A model generated the notes under the pieces. It ran no database searches. It had not been told where the DNA came from and saw only the letters and a program-made list of their open reading frames with translations. The translations under genes were made by a program, and so were the position numbers. From contig JALIGW010000005.1 of assembly GCA_023053685.1 (NCBI GenBank), forward strand, positions 52,908,742 through 52,972,741: a stretch of DNA of 64,000 nt. The letters are read 5' to 3'. Source of the stretch: Diadophis punctatus similis (Eukaryota > Chordata > Lepidosauria > Squamata > Dipsadidae). The stretch's first letter is position 1; each line of letters begins with the position of its first letter. Positions 36,201-49,892 of this stretch are shown here, piece by piece.

Positions 36201-37462
36201 TATTATATAATTGTTTATAATATAATAAGAATATAAAATAATAATTATTTATATAATAAGTTTATATAAATAAACTTAATAATAATTGTAGTGGCAGCAG
36301 TAGTGACAATAATGGAAATCTTGTGGAGACTTAATAAAATAATGGTGTATTTACTAGAAAGAGAATCAGGGAATAATCTGAGACCAATTGATATATTCTT
36401 CTAAACCATATTCCATTAATTTAAAAGTTAACACATTATAAAAACTTGAATCAGTTATGGTTTATTCAATAAACTGTGGTTGACCCAATCAGAACAAGAA
36501 AATAATACATCAACCTTATTGAAAGAAAATAAGTCTTGGTCTTGTAATACCCAAATAGGAGATAGCCCAGGGACCTTAGATACATAAAATATATTAACAT
36601 TCATTGGATGATTTACATGTTAATAATATTTTATTAATCACTAATTAAGTTACTATGTACAGCAGTTTGTCTTTTAATTAACAGTCTCAGGCCATTGCCA
36701 ACTGACTAAGTTGATTTAAAATCCCATATTCTTAAAGGAACATCTAGTCATACTTGGCTGTCTCAAAAAGCTAAGCATGTTTCATTCTGAAAAATGACAA
36801 ATCACTGAGAAATCTTAGGTCTGTAAATTAGATTATTTGCAGTCAGTTGGAACTGAGTTTGATTGGAGGAAGACTTTATTTTGACACTTAAACTATTTGC
36901 AGTATATATGCCTTTTCTCCAGGAGGTTCAAGGGCAGAAACAATAGTTGTTTCTAAAGCTGTTTTGAATACAATAATTTACAGTGGAAAAATATCAGTAA
37001 ATTGCATTGTTAGGATAGGCTATTAAAGACACAGCTCGGAGTTTAGTTGCATCAGTTCTTACAAAGGGAATATTACCGTAGTAGGGTTCTGCTTTTGAAC
37101 TGTGAGTATACTTTCTGCATATGCCTAAACCAGGACCTTGTGTAGATATCATCCTGAATCAATCAGCTATTTTTATATCCTTAAATTGCAAGCACTCTGA
37201 CAGCACATTTTCAGATTAACAAATGTTATTAAAAGGCATATGTAACTTCCCATTTTTACATTACACTATTATATGCATAGCGTCAAATATAATTGCATTT
37301 AATCAAAAGGGAGTCCTATCATTTCACAGCCTTGTAGCCTGTTTCATTGATTCCCAGCTCCATTTCCCTCCTTTCTGTCTAAAACAAAAATGTTTATTTA
37401 CTGGGGGGAAATGAATTTATGTCTCCTTTTTTCTTCACAAGTAAGGAAATGCAACTCTGAAA
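36201..37462. other. Unannotated AT-rich sequence
   Basis: No gene or repeat family recognised beyond TAATA-type low complexity. Confidence 0.5.
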
Positions 37463-37695
37463 CCATGTGTCAGCCCTGGAAGCTATCTTTTTCTTTGGAT
37501 CTTCAGGGCTGCCACACTTAGTGCTGTGGGAAACTGGGAGTGGGGGGTTGCAGGGAGTTGTGGGGGATATCTAGCCATAACAACATTCCTTTCTCTGAGA
37601 GCCAAGGACATTCAGCCTGCACCTGGAGTGGCGTGACTGGGAGGCATCTCCAGTTGGGATGGTGCATTGATTGGACCATGTGATGGACATGTGGG

Positions 37696-38114
37696 CAGAG
37701 GTGGGTTCCTCCCGGTTTGGATCAGTTCGCCCGAACCAGTAGTGACCCACTGGTGATGTCATGATGACGTCACCGAACCAGATCGGTCAGTGCCAGTCCG
37801 TGGGGGCCTCCATCCTTTTTTAAAAAAACATTTTTTTGAATTTATTTATTTTTTTCTTCTGTGCATTCGCAGAAGCCAAGTTTCCAGCACTGCGCATACG
37901 TCGCCATTTTGTTTCTGGCGGTTTTTTTTTACAAAAATTGGGGGTTTTTTGCACTGTGCATGCTCATCCACGAGGCACGGCCACATGGCATGGGAGGAAG
38001 CGAACTGGCAGCAAGGTAAGTTGGTAAGTTGCTGTACGCCGCCCTGAGTCCCTCGGGAGTTGGGCGGCATATAAGAAAACCAAAATAAATAAATAAAATA
38101 AAAACCCACCCCTG
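37696..38114. mobile_element. hAT-type MITE nested in the LTR
   Basis: From CAGAGGTGGGTTCCTCCC to AACCCACCCCTG, with a perfect 8-bp TSD, CATGTGGG, at 37688-37695 and 38115-38122. The family is related to 6325, 9669 and 11038. It contains an L2 tail at 38028-38104. Confidence 0.93.
38028..38104 (+). mobile_element. L2 3' tail nested in MITE
   Basis: CGCCGCCCTGAGTCCCTCGG then TTGGGCGGCATATAAGAAAA and (AAAT)n. Almost identical to 7690-7745. Confidence 0.85.
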
Positions 38115-38295
38115 CATGTGGGTGAAGGGGAAGGGACTTGGGCTTTCTTTTGGGTGGGGAAAACCTGGAAGCTTTCAGATTCGGAGTTTTCCAGATGTGC
38201 CAATATGACATCTCTAATAAAAATGGAACTTTGAGTAACTTCAAGCCTCAGAGTCTTCTTTCGTTGGGGGTGTTACTTGGAACCCTGACACCATG

Positions 38296-39636
38296 CTTTA
38301 GATACAACACTTTCTTTTCTAATACTGAAAAAAAACTCAAATACTTAGAATGCTTTCTCAGTGAAGTGTTGCCTTCCTTGAGTATATCTGAAAAAGTTAA
38401 AATATTAAACAAAACACTTCATGCTTACAACAAAATATTTCATATATCTTGACTTATAATGTTATATTAGTTTTCCTAGATCATGAGGATGATATAGCAA
38501 ATCTGATCAACAAATTGTCTCTGTTTTATCAAAGCTGTGACAATTTAATCAATATGATGTTTACATTTGACTTTTTCTGTTTAAATCTACAGTTTCATCA
38601 CTAATTCTTGAATGTGGTATATGAATGCCTACATACCATTTCCTTGTGACTAAGACTTGGATGAGAGTATTTGGATAATAGATAATTTGTATAATATTTA
38701 AAAAGGAGAAGGAATCCCAAAATAATTATCTTTCATCCTTGTGAACTCAACATGAAGAGAGCTAACTAAAGGCATCTTTAGCTGAAACTATCTAAATCAA
38801 TTATTTCCTGGTATAGCTTGCCTCAAAGGTATTGTTTTAATTAGGATATCAACATTAGAAAAGATTGCAGATTATATTTCATATGAACTTTTTTAACTTT
38901 ATAAATCCCTTTTGGATATTATGCTTGTTTTCTGCTTTTATTTTTTGTCCCCCTCCGATTTGTATTTTTGGATATTAGGTGTTAAATGTATAGTATTCAA
39001 CACTGATTACAGCACATATAATAGTCTCACAATGACATTGTTAATGAAGAACATCCGTTTAAAATCTTTAAGCACATTAATTGTGTTTGCCAGTATGGCA
39101 ATACATATTCATTCAAAGCCATTTTGGAGGTATTCCATGATGTTTTCAATATGAATTAGAAGCTGCTGAAATCTAAAGATAATTAGCAAGGTACATGCAT
39201 ATTTATAGTATGTAATATGTATAAATCTCAATATATCGAATAGGTATGTACACATATAATTCATACACACACACACACACAAACACATGAATTGTTTTAA
39301 TAAAAAACAATTTAAATAAAAAGAAAAAAATATGTTTTGGAAGAGAGAAACATCAAATGCTTAGGAACAAAGCTTTATTTCTTTTCATCTAATAAAATCA
39401 GGGAAGAAAAAGAATCTGATGCTACAAAACAAAATAAGACAAATAGAGGAAAATGCAATAGAAAATTGAGTGCTTTAGTGATTTTAGGATGGGAACAAAT
39501 TTGAGTATTTTGCAGTCAGTGAATCCATGAAGAAATACGGCTGACATTCATCTTTCACTTTTAAAATAATCTGACATATTACTTAAAGTGAATGAACTGG
39601 TCTGGAGATCATGCTCTTTTTTTTTCTTCTACTGTT
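38296..39636. other. Unannotated AT-rich sequence
   Basis: No gene. A short (CA)n lies at about 39265-39281. Confidence 0.5.
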
Positions 39637-39965
39637 CAGGTAGTCCTAATTTAGCAATCACAGCTGGAACTAGCAACTTAGTTATTCAGTGAAGCGGTCA
39701 CTAAGTGGAATATCACCTCTTAGTTCAGCTTTCCTTTGCTTTATTGACCTGCAAAGGCCATAAATTAATTATACCGTTACTTTTTTCATCATCATCATAC
39801 TTACAAACAGTCACTAAGCAAGGCAGTTACTAAGGGGCCATTCCCTGTAAAAGCATCTCAATTATATCAATGTTCGAGTTGTCTTCGCCTTACCGCCACA
39901 ATTGGGACCACAAATTTCATTGCTTAGCAAGATGGTTAAGTGAGTTGCACCTGATTTTACAATCT
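39637..39965. mobile_element. Decayed mariner-type MITE
   Basis: Starts CAGGTAGTCCTAATTTAGCA and includes TTGCTTAGCAAGATGGTTAA, as in 40715-41086. The right end is lost and no TA flank is visible. Confidence 0.65.
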
Positions 39966-40374
39966 TTTTTATCACAGTTAAGATACATCAACAATAGGGA
40001 AGATATAAAAGGATAAATGAGTAAACAACAATCTACATTATCTACATTATCGATCTATAACTATAGCAAAATGAAAGAGTTTCTAAAGCCAATGGAAACA
40101 AAGTTGCCTGTAATTAGCATGAACAGTTCCAAAGGGATACAGGTCTTTAGTTATGTATGTAACAATAGAAAAATAGAAGTGGAAGCTACGACTTAGTTGA
40201 TCTTTCCTCTAATCTGCAACACCAATGAACAATTTGGATGATGTATTCAATAGTCATCATAGTTAAGAATTGACCCTTATGATCTAAGAAAAAGGTCACA
40301 ACAGTATATTCTATGATTTAAGCTACATACTGGAGAACGCATTATTACTTTCTTTCATTATGTTCATCATTAAA

Positions 40375-40656
<282 letters not shown>

Positions 40657-40714
40657 GCACAGCTCAGTCAGCAGGTGCCTTTTTTCAAAAATTTACTCTG
40701 GACGTTCTTAAATA

Positions 40715-41086
40715 CAGGTAGTCTTTGATTTATGACCACAGCTGAGTCCAAATGTTCCATTGCTGAGCAAGACAGTTAAGTGAGTTTTGCCCCATTTTAC
40801 AACCTTTTTTTGCCACAATTATGAACTGATATAGTCATCTAGCTTCTCCCATTGACTTTGACTGTCGGAAACCAGCTGGGAAGGTTACAAATGGTGATCA
40901 CCTGATCCCAGGGCACTGGAACCGTCATAAATACATGCCAGTTGCCAGCTGCCTGAATTTTTTCACATGATCATGGGGATGCTGTAATGGTTGTAAGTCT
41001 GAAAACCGGTTGTAAGTCACTTTTTTCAATGCTGTTGTAACTTCCAATGGTCACTAAACAAATAGTTGTAAGTCAAGGATTACCTA
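40715..41086. mobile_element. Mariner-type MITE, fullest copy
   Basis: From CAGGTAGTCTTTGATTTATG to TTGTAAGTCAAGGATTACCT(A), flanked by TA at 40713-40714 and 41087-41088. 372 bp, non-coding. The interior has GATCACCTGATCCCAGGGCA and TTGTAAGTCACTTTTTTCAA. Confidence 0.88.
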
Positions 41087-41121
41087 TATAGCACAACCAA
41101 GGTTTTACTTGTTCTGCATTT

Positions 41122-41400
41122 ATAGAAGCATAGAGTTGGAAAAGACAGTTGAACTACCAAGTCAATCTCTCCTCGTTATAGTTAAAACATCCCTTGCAGA
41201 TATTTATCAAGTGTCTCTTGAAAACATTTAAAAGAGGAAGTTCACCACTTTCCTTGATGGTTGGTTTTTCTGAAATTGTTCTGCCTGTTGGGTTTTCCCT
41301 GCTAACATTCCAGTGAAATTTGCTTCCCTGTAATTTAAAGCAATTACTCTGTGTCCTGCAATCTGGAGTGAAAATGCGCCATTTACTTGGCTTCAAACAT
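41122..41400 (-). mobile_element. Diverged CR1-group LINE 3' fragment
   Basis: Minus-strand 3' end resembling a lizard/snake CR1-type terminus: AGAAGCATAGAGTTGGAAAA, then TTTGCTTCCCTGTAATTTAA and TACTCTGTGTCCTGCAATCT. No intact frame. It is older than the CR1 copies at 437 and 54374, judging by eye. Confidence 0.7.
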
Positions 41401-42220
41401 TTTACTAAAGATTTTAAAAGGAGCAAAGGAAAACTAAAGAGAAAGGGTTTCTATATTCTTTTCTTGAACCCAAGGAAATCACTGCAACTCAGATATTAAT
41501 GGCTCAGTTTTATTCTATTTGCAATCATTACTGTAAGAGGCAAAGTTGTTAGGCAAAATGTTTGCCTTAAGCCAGCAGTATTTCTTTAAATATTTATATA
41601 TTTATATGTAGATGCATAATCAGATAATTTTATAACAACAGGGCAGTTTAATCTCATTCTAGTTTTCAAAGTGGCTCTGTTCATTGCCATCAGCCATTTG
41701 ACATTTTCAAAATACACCTCTAATTACATCTCATAATTAGTTAATAGCACAATTTCTTAAAATCTTTAAAGCCAAAATTCTTCACTGTTTTTTCTTGGTA
41801 GCTCATCCACTACATTAGAATATATGTTTATAGATGCCCATTAGGGAAGGAGAGGAACCAATGAAACACAGGCTCTCCGATTTCCAATGGGAAGGATACC
41901 AAGATAAATGATACTGAAGACCACTGAGAATTTCAATATGATGAGGGCAGGCTCATTCATCAGCTAGAGCAACTAATGTCACCTGTGTTCTATCCAGTTA
42001 CAAATGTGGATGGACAAATACAAGATGCTTATTCTGCCTTAATTCGGGCATCTCTCCCAAACAAGGGTTTGTCCCTGCAGCAAACCTGTACTGTGGCATT
42101 GTGCCAACATTTGGGAATACGGTTGTCATGATTTAACTAATATCATTTCAAATATCTTCTCTACAGAGACAGAGTATTTTGAGGGCAGCAATTAGCTAAT
42201 AAATAACCAATACCTAGATT
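41401..42220. other. Unannotated sequence
   Basis: No gene or repeat recognised. Confidence 0.5.
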
Positions 42221-42489
42221 GTTTAGATCAGTGGTTCTCAACCTTTCTAATGCCGCGACCCCTTAATACAGTTCCTAATGTTGTGGTGACCCCCAACCAT
42301 AAAATTATTTTCGTAGCTACTTCATAACTGTAATTTTGCTACAGTGATGAATCATAATGTAAATATCTAATATGCAGGGTGTATTTTCATTGTTATAAAT
42401 TGAACATAATTAAAGCATAGTGATAAATCACAAAAACAATATGTAATTATATATTGCAAAATATTTATTTCTAATTACAAATAAATGAA

Positions 42490-42800
42490 ATTTTCTTCCT
42501 TCCTTCCTTTCCATCCTTCCTTTTCCACCCTTCCTTCCTTCTCTTTCCTTCCTTCTCTTTCCTTCCTTCCTTCTTTCCTTTCCATCCATCCATCCTTCCC
42601 TTTCCACCCACCCACCCTTCCTTCCCTTCCCACCCTTCCTTCTCTTTCCATCCTTCTTTCCTTCCTTCCTTCCTTCCCTTTCCTTTCCATCCATCCATCT
42701 TTCCCTTTCCACACACACCCCCACCCCCCACCCTTCCCTTCCCATCCTTCCTTCCTTCTCTTTCCATCATTCTCCTTTCTTCCTTCCTTCCTTCCTTCCG
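42490..42800. repeat. Imperfect (TTCC)n pyrimidine tract inside SPIN-like element
   Basis: About 310 bp of almost pure C/T on the plus strand with CCA interruptions. It directly follows the SPIN 5' segment, whose final bases (ATTTTCTTCC) grade into it. Confidence 0.93.
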
Positions 42801-43640
42801 CCATGGCTTCTCCCCTGTCTCCTCCCTCCATTCATATGACGCACATTTCTAAGCCCTTCCCCCACCCCACCCCTTCCACTTTCCCCACTCCACGATCAAA
42901 TCTGGGATCGCGTGAGGGACTCAGAGGGAGCACAGGCTGGCTCTCGCTCTTGCTCGGCAGCTACTTGCCTTGAAAATCTCACCTCGCCGTGCCTTGCCTC
43001 CACCACACACACACGCCCCCCCCCCATGCCCTGCCACCAGCCGCCCCCCTTTCGGGCCCTTTCAAAAGTGGAGAAGAGAAAGAGGAGGAGATCAGAATTG
43101 AAAAGGAGGCGGAGGGACATGGAATGGGAGCAGGACCCAGACCTGAACTGCTTTCCGCACTTCCTGAAGCCGATGCCACCACCACAGCACCAGTAGCCAT
43201 GCCGTGCTCTGGGTAGAAGAGACCAGGAATGGTAGTGGGGGCGGCCGGAGGCGGCGGCAGGGAGGCGGCGGCTGCTGGGGGGCGGGGGCGAAGGGGGCGG
43301 CAGGGATGAGCGGCACCAGCATCACCATGGTCACATCAGAGGAGCCGGGTTAAGGCGAGGGGTGCTCTGGGCACTGCCCCGCCATTGTCCACGCCAACTT
43401 GAGCCCAGCACCGGCTGCTTCTGCTGCTTCCTGTGGGACCCGCTCGTGTTCTTTTCCCCAACAGCCTTTTGTTTCACTGCAGGCTCACAACTCTCAGGGA
43501 CTCTACAGCAATTAACTCTTTCCTACCATTTTCAACTTCTTCCCTCCAAAGCTTCGCTTCCCACTTGCTTGAAAGTCTCTGCTGATTGGCTGTTGCAGTG
43601 AAACTGGAATGACAGGGCGCATGCACGACCTCTTCTTCTC
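42801..43640. other. CpG-rich cargo block inside SPIN-like element
   Basis: GC-rich sequence unlike its AT-rich surroundings, with GGGGCGG/GGCGGG GC-box words, GGCGGCGGC runs near 43248-43300 and an inverted CCAAT box (GATTGGC) at about 43583. Overlapping short frames are Pro/Ala/Gly-rich and unconvincing. It looks like a captured promoter or CpG-island fragment. No host gene can be named. Confidence 0.5.
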
Positions 43641-43797
43641 CCCATTTGTTACCTAATCTATAGTATGTGTTACAGAGTAGCTCTATAAATTCCTTCTTCT
43701 TTTGCTTGTGTTCGCCTGACTTAGGTGACCCCTGTGAAACGGTCGTTCGACCCCCAAAGGGGTCGCAACCCCCAGGTTGAGAACCGCTGGTTTAGAT

Positions 43798-44865
43798 GAA
43801 ACATATAAATATATAAACACATTTGGGGGGGAAAGGGAGGAAGGCTATTAGTTTATGTTATTTATTAAATTTATATGGCATTTATTTAAAAAGCAAACAT
43901 TACATTTTAAAGGATGCAATGTGGCAGTTTAAGAAAGCAAGTTTCAGTATTTTGAAGATCACTGTCACGGTGTGATTTATTGCCTGTTACATGTATATGC
44001 AGGGAGCTGCATCCCTATCTAATATAATGGTTTATTCCTGAGCACGTGATTGATATGTTCTTGTACGCATGTGTGCATTCCTGAATCTCCGTTCTACCCT
44101 TCTTCTTCTGGCTTCCAATGGAGGAAGTCGCATTTTATAGCAGAGATGTAAACAAATGAGATTTTATTGTTTTTGTACCGAAATAAATATTTTAATTAGA
44201 ACTTTAAAATTCCGGGGAAAAGATCAAACATCACCTCTGTGAGATTTATTCTCACTCTGTCAATCACAAAACAATTGGATAATAAGATTTAAAGTATGGG
44301 CCAGGAACAAAATAAGGTCATCATTGTAAGAGTAAAATTAGAGTTGTTAGGTCATTCAGGTGCTATTTTAAATTGCAAGCAAAGAGGGCTTAATGATTGG
44401 CATGCAAACTGGCATTCTTTTTCAAGATTCTTTAAAGAAGAAGTACACAAATTAAATGTGTATTTTTGTGTCAGTGTGTTTATTCCTGTCTTACAGCAAC
44501 CCCAATTTTTTTCCATGCACCAGGCATTGTTTAGAGAGAGGTTTTCGCTAGCTGTTTTAATTAGAAGCTTATCACTTTCCTGGAATGGATTTATAAAGAA
44601 CAAAAAGTTCTACATCTTGCTTTTTGCAGGCCTTCTAAGACTCCATAGAAACGTCTCAGAAAAGCACAATCTAACGTAGCTTCCTATAATTTCTTTTTAG
44701 CTTGGTTGTTTGCCATCTTTTGCATTTAATTGGTTGTTAATAACAAAGCAGTGGTGTGTACTGAACCAAATGTTATTGTGGATGGACAAGAGCATTTAAA
44801 CTGAGCAAATTCCCAGTTTTGATTGCTCAAGAGTCTGGTTTTTGCCTGCTTTTTTTGTCATTTTG
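43798..44865. other. Unannotated sequence
   Basis: No gene or recognisable repeat. Confidence 0.5.
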
Positions 44866-44983
44866 CATCATCATTAAATTAATTCTGAACAGAAAAAGGG
44901 TATAAAAATATTGCAACAAATTTGAATCATCGTTAAATTAATTCTGAATAGAAATAGGTATAAAAATATTACAACAAATTTAA
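44866..44983. repeat. 59-bp tandem duplication
   Basis: Units 44866-44924 and 44925-44983 share TTAAATTAATTCTGAA and GGTATAAAAATATT and differ at several bases. It is a two-copy direct repeat in otherwise plain sequence. Confidence 0.92.
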
Positions 44984-46736
44984 TCAATATTATTAATGGT
45001 GGCATTCATAAATATTCAAAGAACATAGCATAATGATATCATTATGAGAGTAGGATGAGAATTTGCTATTTGTTTTTTCCTCCCATGGAAAATGATTTTT
45101 TAAAAATGTTTTCACATATTTAAGACAATTTAAGTAAGGAAAAGAGTGCATACCTAACATATGTTACCAAGACTGGTTGGGCAAGGACAGGTCATACGAA
45201 GTTTATCCATAATAGATTTTTGGATGCTACTCTGGTCATAGGTACAAGGCTGGAAGTGGGAAGGAACAATGAGCTTTCAAAAAACTTTAGTGATAACCAG
45301 TTGATCTAGTTTGCACAAGAGCAGAATATGATTCCCTATATTTCAAGCTGGGCATGTTTTTAATGTACCACCTCGTAGCCCAGCTATTCACAATGAAATG
45401 TATAACACATTGGGTAATGAATATCTGACCTTTGAATATCTCTGGTTGTCATCATATTTATCAGGCAGGAAGCAAGAAGAACAGAAGCAGTGTTAGTGAC
45501 AACACAGGTGACAGGTTAATGTGTTCCAGTTGTATCATTGATTTGTTTAAATTGAATCAAACAGATAATCTGAACATCCATCTAATTCTGCTGGAGGTGA
45601 ACTAGATTCTTACACCAGAGGAAGGCATTGGAAACTTATTTAGCAATCAATCATGTTTTTCAGAAAATATGATTAAAAACAATGAATCCAGACTTCTCAC
45701 TTCAATGCTTTGAAGAAATGAAACTTCAGATAACATAAGAATATCATGGATATACTGTAGCTGTGTTTAGGGAACTGTGCTAGGGAACTGATATATCTTT
45801 CATGAGTTTAAGACTCACAGGTAGGTCATCACAGCTTATAAATTTGCTGAAAAAAGACCATCAGAAAATTGGTTACCTGTTTAATATAATTTAATATAAA
45901 TTGTATCCTAAGATTCCAAAGTTATATCAAGCCATGATCAATAGAAGGAAACATCACATTCTATTGGCATTGATTTGCTATTTCCAGATTGAAATACTGC
46001 TTCATTATTTTATTGATTAAATACATATCTACTTTGCTGCAGTTTACACAATCTATCAAAAATAAAAATCTATCCAATTACAACAATAATAGAGTAGGAA
46101 CATTGTCAAAAGCATCAAAAACAAATAAACAGTACATAACAAGAAAGATAAGTGTAATCAGTGAAAAATAAGGAAAAAGAATAAGATGACATCAGTTAGA
46201 AACATAAGAAAAGTCCTCCCAAGATAATTCACTTTTTAACATATATCTAAAAAACAGGAGAGGGGTTAGCTCTACCTCCATTGGGAAGTAATTATAATTT
46301 CTCTGAACCTTTCAGTAATGTGATACTATAAGTATTTTCCCCCTAAAAGTATCCTAGCTAGGTCAAACCAATCCTGATTGGAGAAGGTAATCCTGTAGAT
46401 ACCCTGGAAAAATGGCAAAAAATACTAAGGTGTTGGATTCCTATACAGTAATCTAGATTCTGATCATGATATGCTCCCCCATTTTATTGCCCCGTGCTCC
46501 GCCCCACCCCCCCAAAATTGCATTCTTCCTTAAGAGTTACTTACCGTATATTTTCAAAGCGGTGTCGTAGTTTAGGATAACTAAGTGACGATCACAGCAA
46601 TTGATAGTAAAGATTATTTCACTTCATGTGGTGAATATATTAAATTAATTTAAATATAACTAACTTGCTTGTTTTGCATTTTGCTTTGTTTGAATGTCAT
46701 ATACTAGTTGACCAGATTTCAAAGAAAAAAAATGGA
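44984..46736. other. Unannotated AT-rich sequence
   Basis: No gene or repeat recognised. Confidence 0.5.
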
Positions 46737-46975
46737 GACATTAATATACTGTATGTCTTTTAGTCAGTCTTAACTCCTAGCTTGGACAAATTCCTGCAGG
46801 TATTTTTGGCAACATTTTCGACAATGATTTGTCCTTGCCTTCTTCGTCCTAGAGGTTGAGAAAAAGAGACTGGCCCACAGTCACCCAGCTGGCTTTATGC
46901 CTAAGGCAGGACTAGAACTCAGTGTCTCCCAGTTTCTACCCTCATGCCTTTAACCACTACATAAAACTGTCTCTC
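46737..46975 (-). mobile_element. tRNA-derived SINE, family B, long copy
   Basis: Minus-strand copy. The head at 46975 reads ACAGTTTTATGTAGTGGTTA, with the GGACTAGAACTC-type B-box region (opposite strand) and a longer 3' body that includes the TTGCCTTCTTCGTCCTAGAG segment missing from shorter copies. Confidence 0.83.
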
Positions 46976-47904
46976 TGTATAACTGGTTTTATTAATTAAT
47001 GTGCAAAAGTGCTCAGGCAGGCACAATTTAACTGGGTTGCAAAAATGTTAATGATCATTATATGATAGCAGACACATTAATAAGTAGGTCTTTCCTCTAA
47101 TGTAGTGGCCAATTGGGGTTTTGTAATCCCAAATACTGTTCCTATATACAATGAATTATGATTCATATTATGACTTGTTTGAGCCTGCTAATGTTACTAC
47201 TATCAGCCAGCTGGGGATCTTGAAATCTGGAAAATGTTCCTGATTTGGGAGGATGTCTCTTAAAATGTCTCTTCAAAAGCTGGGCTGTCTGATTACCTTG
47301 TCGTGTAAAGTTTATGAGTATATGCTAAATGCATGTGATGGTATGTATCATTTAAGGTAAGTTGCTTTAAGATTCATTGGTAAAAAAAAATTGCACACAG
47401 AGAGGGCAGCGTGTCCTGCTAAGACCATGATGCTTTGTAATAGAGAGATAAGAGAAGTTGCAAAATTGCAACTCATGGTGATAACACAAGCATTTGTGGA
47501 GTGGGAGGAATCAATTGTTTGCTTTGGTAACTCTGCTACATTTTCTAGTTGTATCTTGAGAAGTCAATGGCCATATTGGGTGTTTTACAATTGGCACAGA
47601 ATAGGATATAATCACATTTTTATTATATTTCTATGGAAATTTCCAGAGCTTACTCATCTCTAAGAAATATTGTTGGAAACACTGGCTGGAAAAATGTACT
47701 TAGGTTATTTATAGCCAGTACCCAGCCCATAGGCAGTGAATGTGAATTTAAAATATGCATTCTCTTGGACAGATAAACACTCTTCTTAGATAAGAGGCAA
47801 TTCTAACAATAGAACTAATGTGCCATGTGTTATAAGTCTCCATGTAGCCCAACAAAGAAAAAAAGCCTTAGTCATTCCTCTTAAAAAATGTGGATTAAGA
47901 AGGA
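46976..47904. other. Unannotated sequence
   Basis: No gene or repeat recognised. Confidence 0.5.
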
Positions 47905-48290
47905 ATTATTGATTATTGATTATATGCCATCAAGTCATTGTCAAATCATAACAACAATATAGATGGATTTTCTCCATGATGATCTGTCCTTAATCTGTTA
48001 TTTCAAATCTTCCAGATGTGCACTTATCCCCACTGTAGTTGAATCTATCCATTTTGCTGCTGTTCTTGTCCTCTTTTTCTCTTTTGTTTTAGCTTTTCCA
48101 GCTTTAGACCCTTCTCAAGAGACCTGGCTCTTCATAGAATTCTGAAAGAGAATAATTTGAGTTTGGTCAGTTGTGCCTCAAGTGGGTTTTCTTGAGGGTT
48201 GATTTGTTCAATAATTCATTTCTTTGGAATTCCCATGAGTCTTCTCCAACACAAAAGTTCAACAGTGTCAATACACTTCCTATTCCACTT
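47905..48290 (-). pseudogene. Decayed BovB (RTE) LINE fragment
   Basis: Plus-strand words TATGCCATCAAGTCATTGTC, TGGATTTTCTCCATGATGAT, TTTGGTCAGTTGTGCCTCAA and TTGATTTGTTCAATAATTCA resemble, from memory, the antisense of a BovB/RTE ORF C-terminal region. Heavily mutated with no frame left. Assignment is by eye and moderate. Confidence 0.5.
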
Positions 48291-49576
<1,286 letters not shown>

Positions 49577-49884
49577 AAATTTAGTGGCCCCTTAACTCCA
49601 GTGGACTCTGGGAAGAGTATAAAACTGAAAGGGGGGGAACAGCTAAACACATTAAATGAAACATACAGCCCAGAATAATCTCCAGGTGTTAAGAAAATGA
49701 ATATGTTTAACATTTTCTTCATGTCCTGTGCTAAGCATATTGGGCTACAAGCTTATTCCACAGTTCTTGATCCGCAGGTTAACGTTTTTTAAAGTATATT
49801 TCTAAATTTTTACAGCTTATCATTCAGAGGAGATATAGTAAAGTGTGATTATGATATATGGATAGAAAAGGAGCAAACTGGCGA
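49577..49884. other. Unannotated sequence
   Basis: Nothing recognisable between the microsatellite and the hAT MITE. Confidence 0.5.
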
Positions 49885-49892
49885 ATCCAAGG

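Larger units (their letters stand above)
37468..38290 (+). mobile_element. Solo LTR of an endogenous retrovirus-like element
   Basis: It starts TGTCAG and ends CTGACA (6-bp inverted ends) with a perfect 5-bp TSD, CCATG, at 37463-37467 and 38291-38295. A poly(A) signal AATAAA lies at 38216-38221, with a U5-like stretch of about 70 bp after it. Removing the nested MITE and its TSD leaves about 396 bp, a normal LTR size. No gag, pol or env sequence adjoins it, so it is a recombined solo LTR with no coding capacity. A TATA box is not obvious. Confidence 0.85.
42229..43789 (+). mobile_element. SPIN-like hAT transposon, non-autonomous, with cargo
   Basis: A 1561-bp element flanked by a perfect 8-bp TSD, GTTTAGAT, at 42221-42228 and 43790-43797. 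The ends CAGTGGTTCTCAACCT and AGGTTGAGAACCGCTG are inverted with one mismatch. The first 260 bp (GTTGTGGTGACCCCCAACCA, then CAGGGTGTATTTTCATTGTT) and the last 90 bp (CGTTCGACCCCCAAAGGGGT) match, from memory, SPIN (SPACE INVADERS), a hAT family known for horizontal transfer among tetrapods. No transposase ORF is present. Between the ends lie a TTCC-rich tract and a CpG-rich block that I do not recognise as SPIN sequence. Confidence 0.88.

Noticed and set aside
37846..38244. 132-residue minus-strand frame
   Set aside because: It crosses the solo LTR, the hAT MITE and the L2 tail, so it is a chance frame through nested transposons.
42475..43334. Pro-rich and Gly/Lys-rich frames inside the SPIN-like element as a host gene
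   Set aside because: Frames overlap on both strands, follow the TTCC tract or CpG repeats, and show no domain, splice structure or codon bias that I can see. The region is kept as cargo DNA only.
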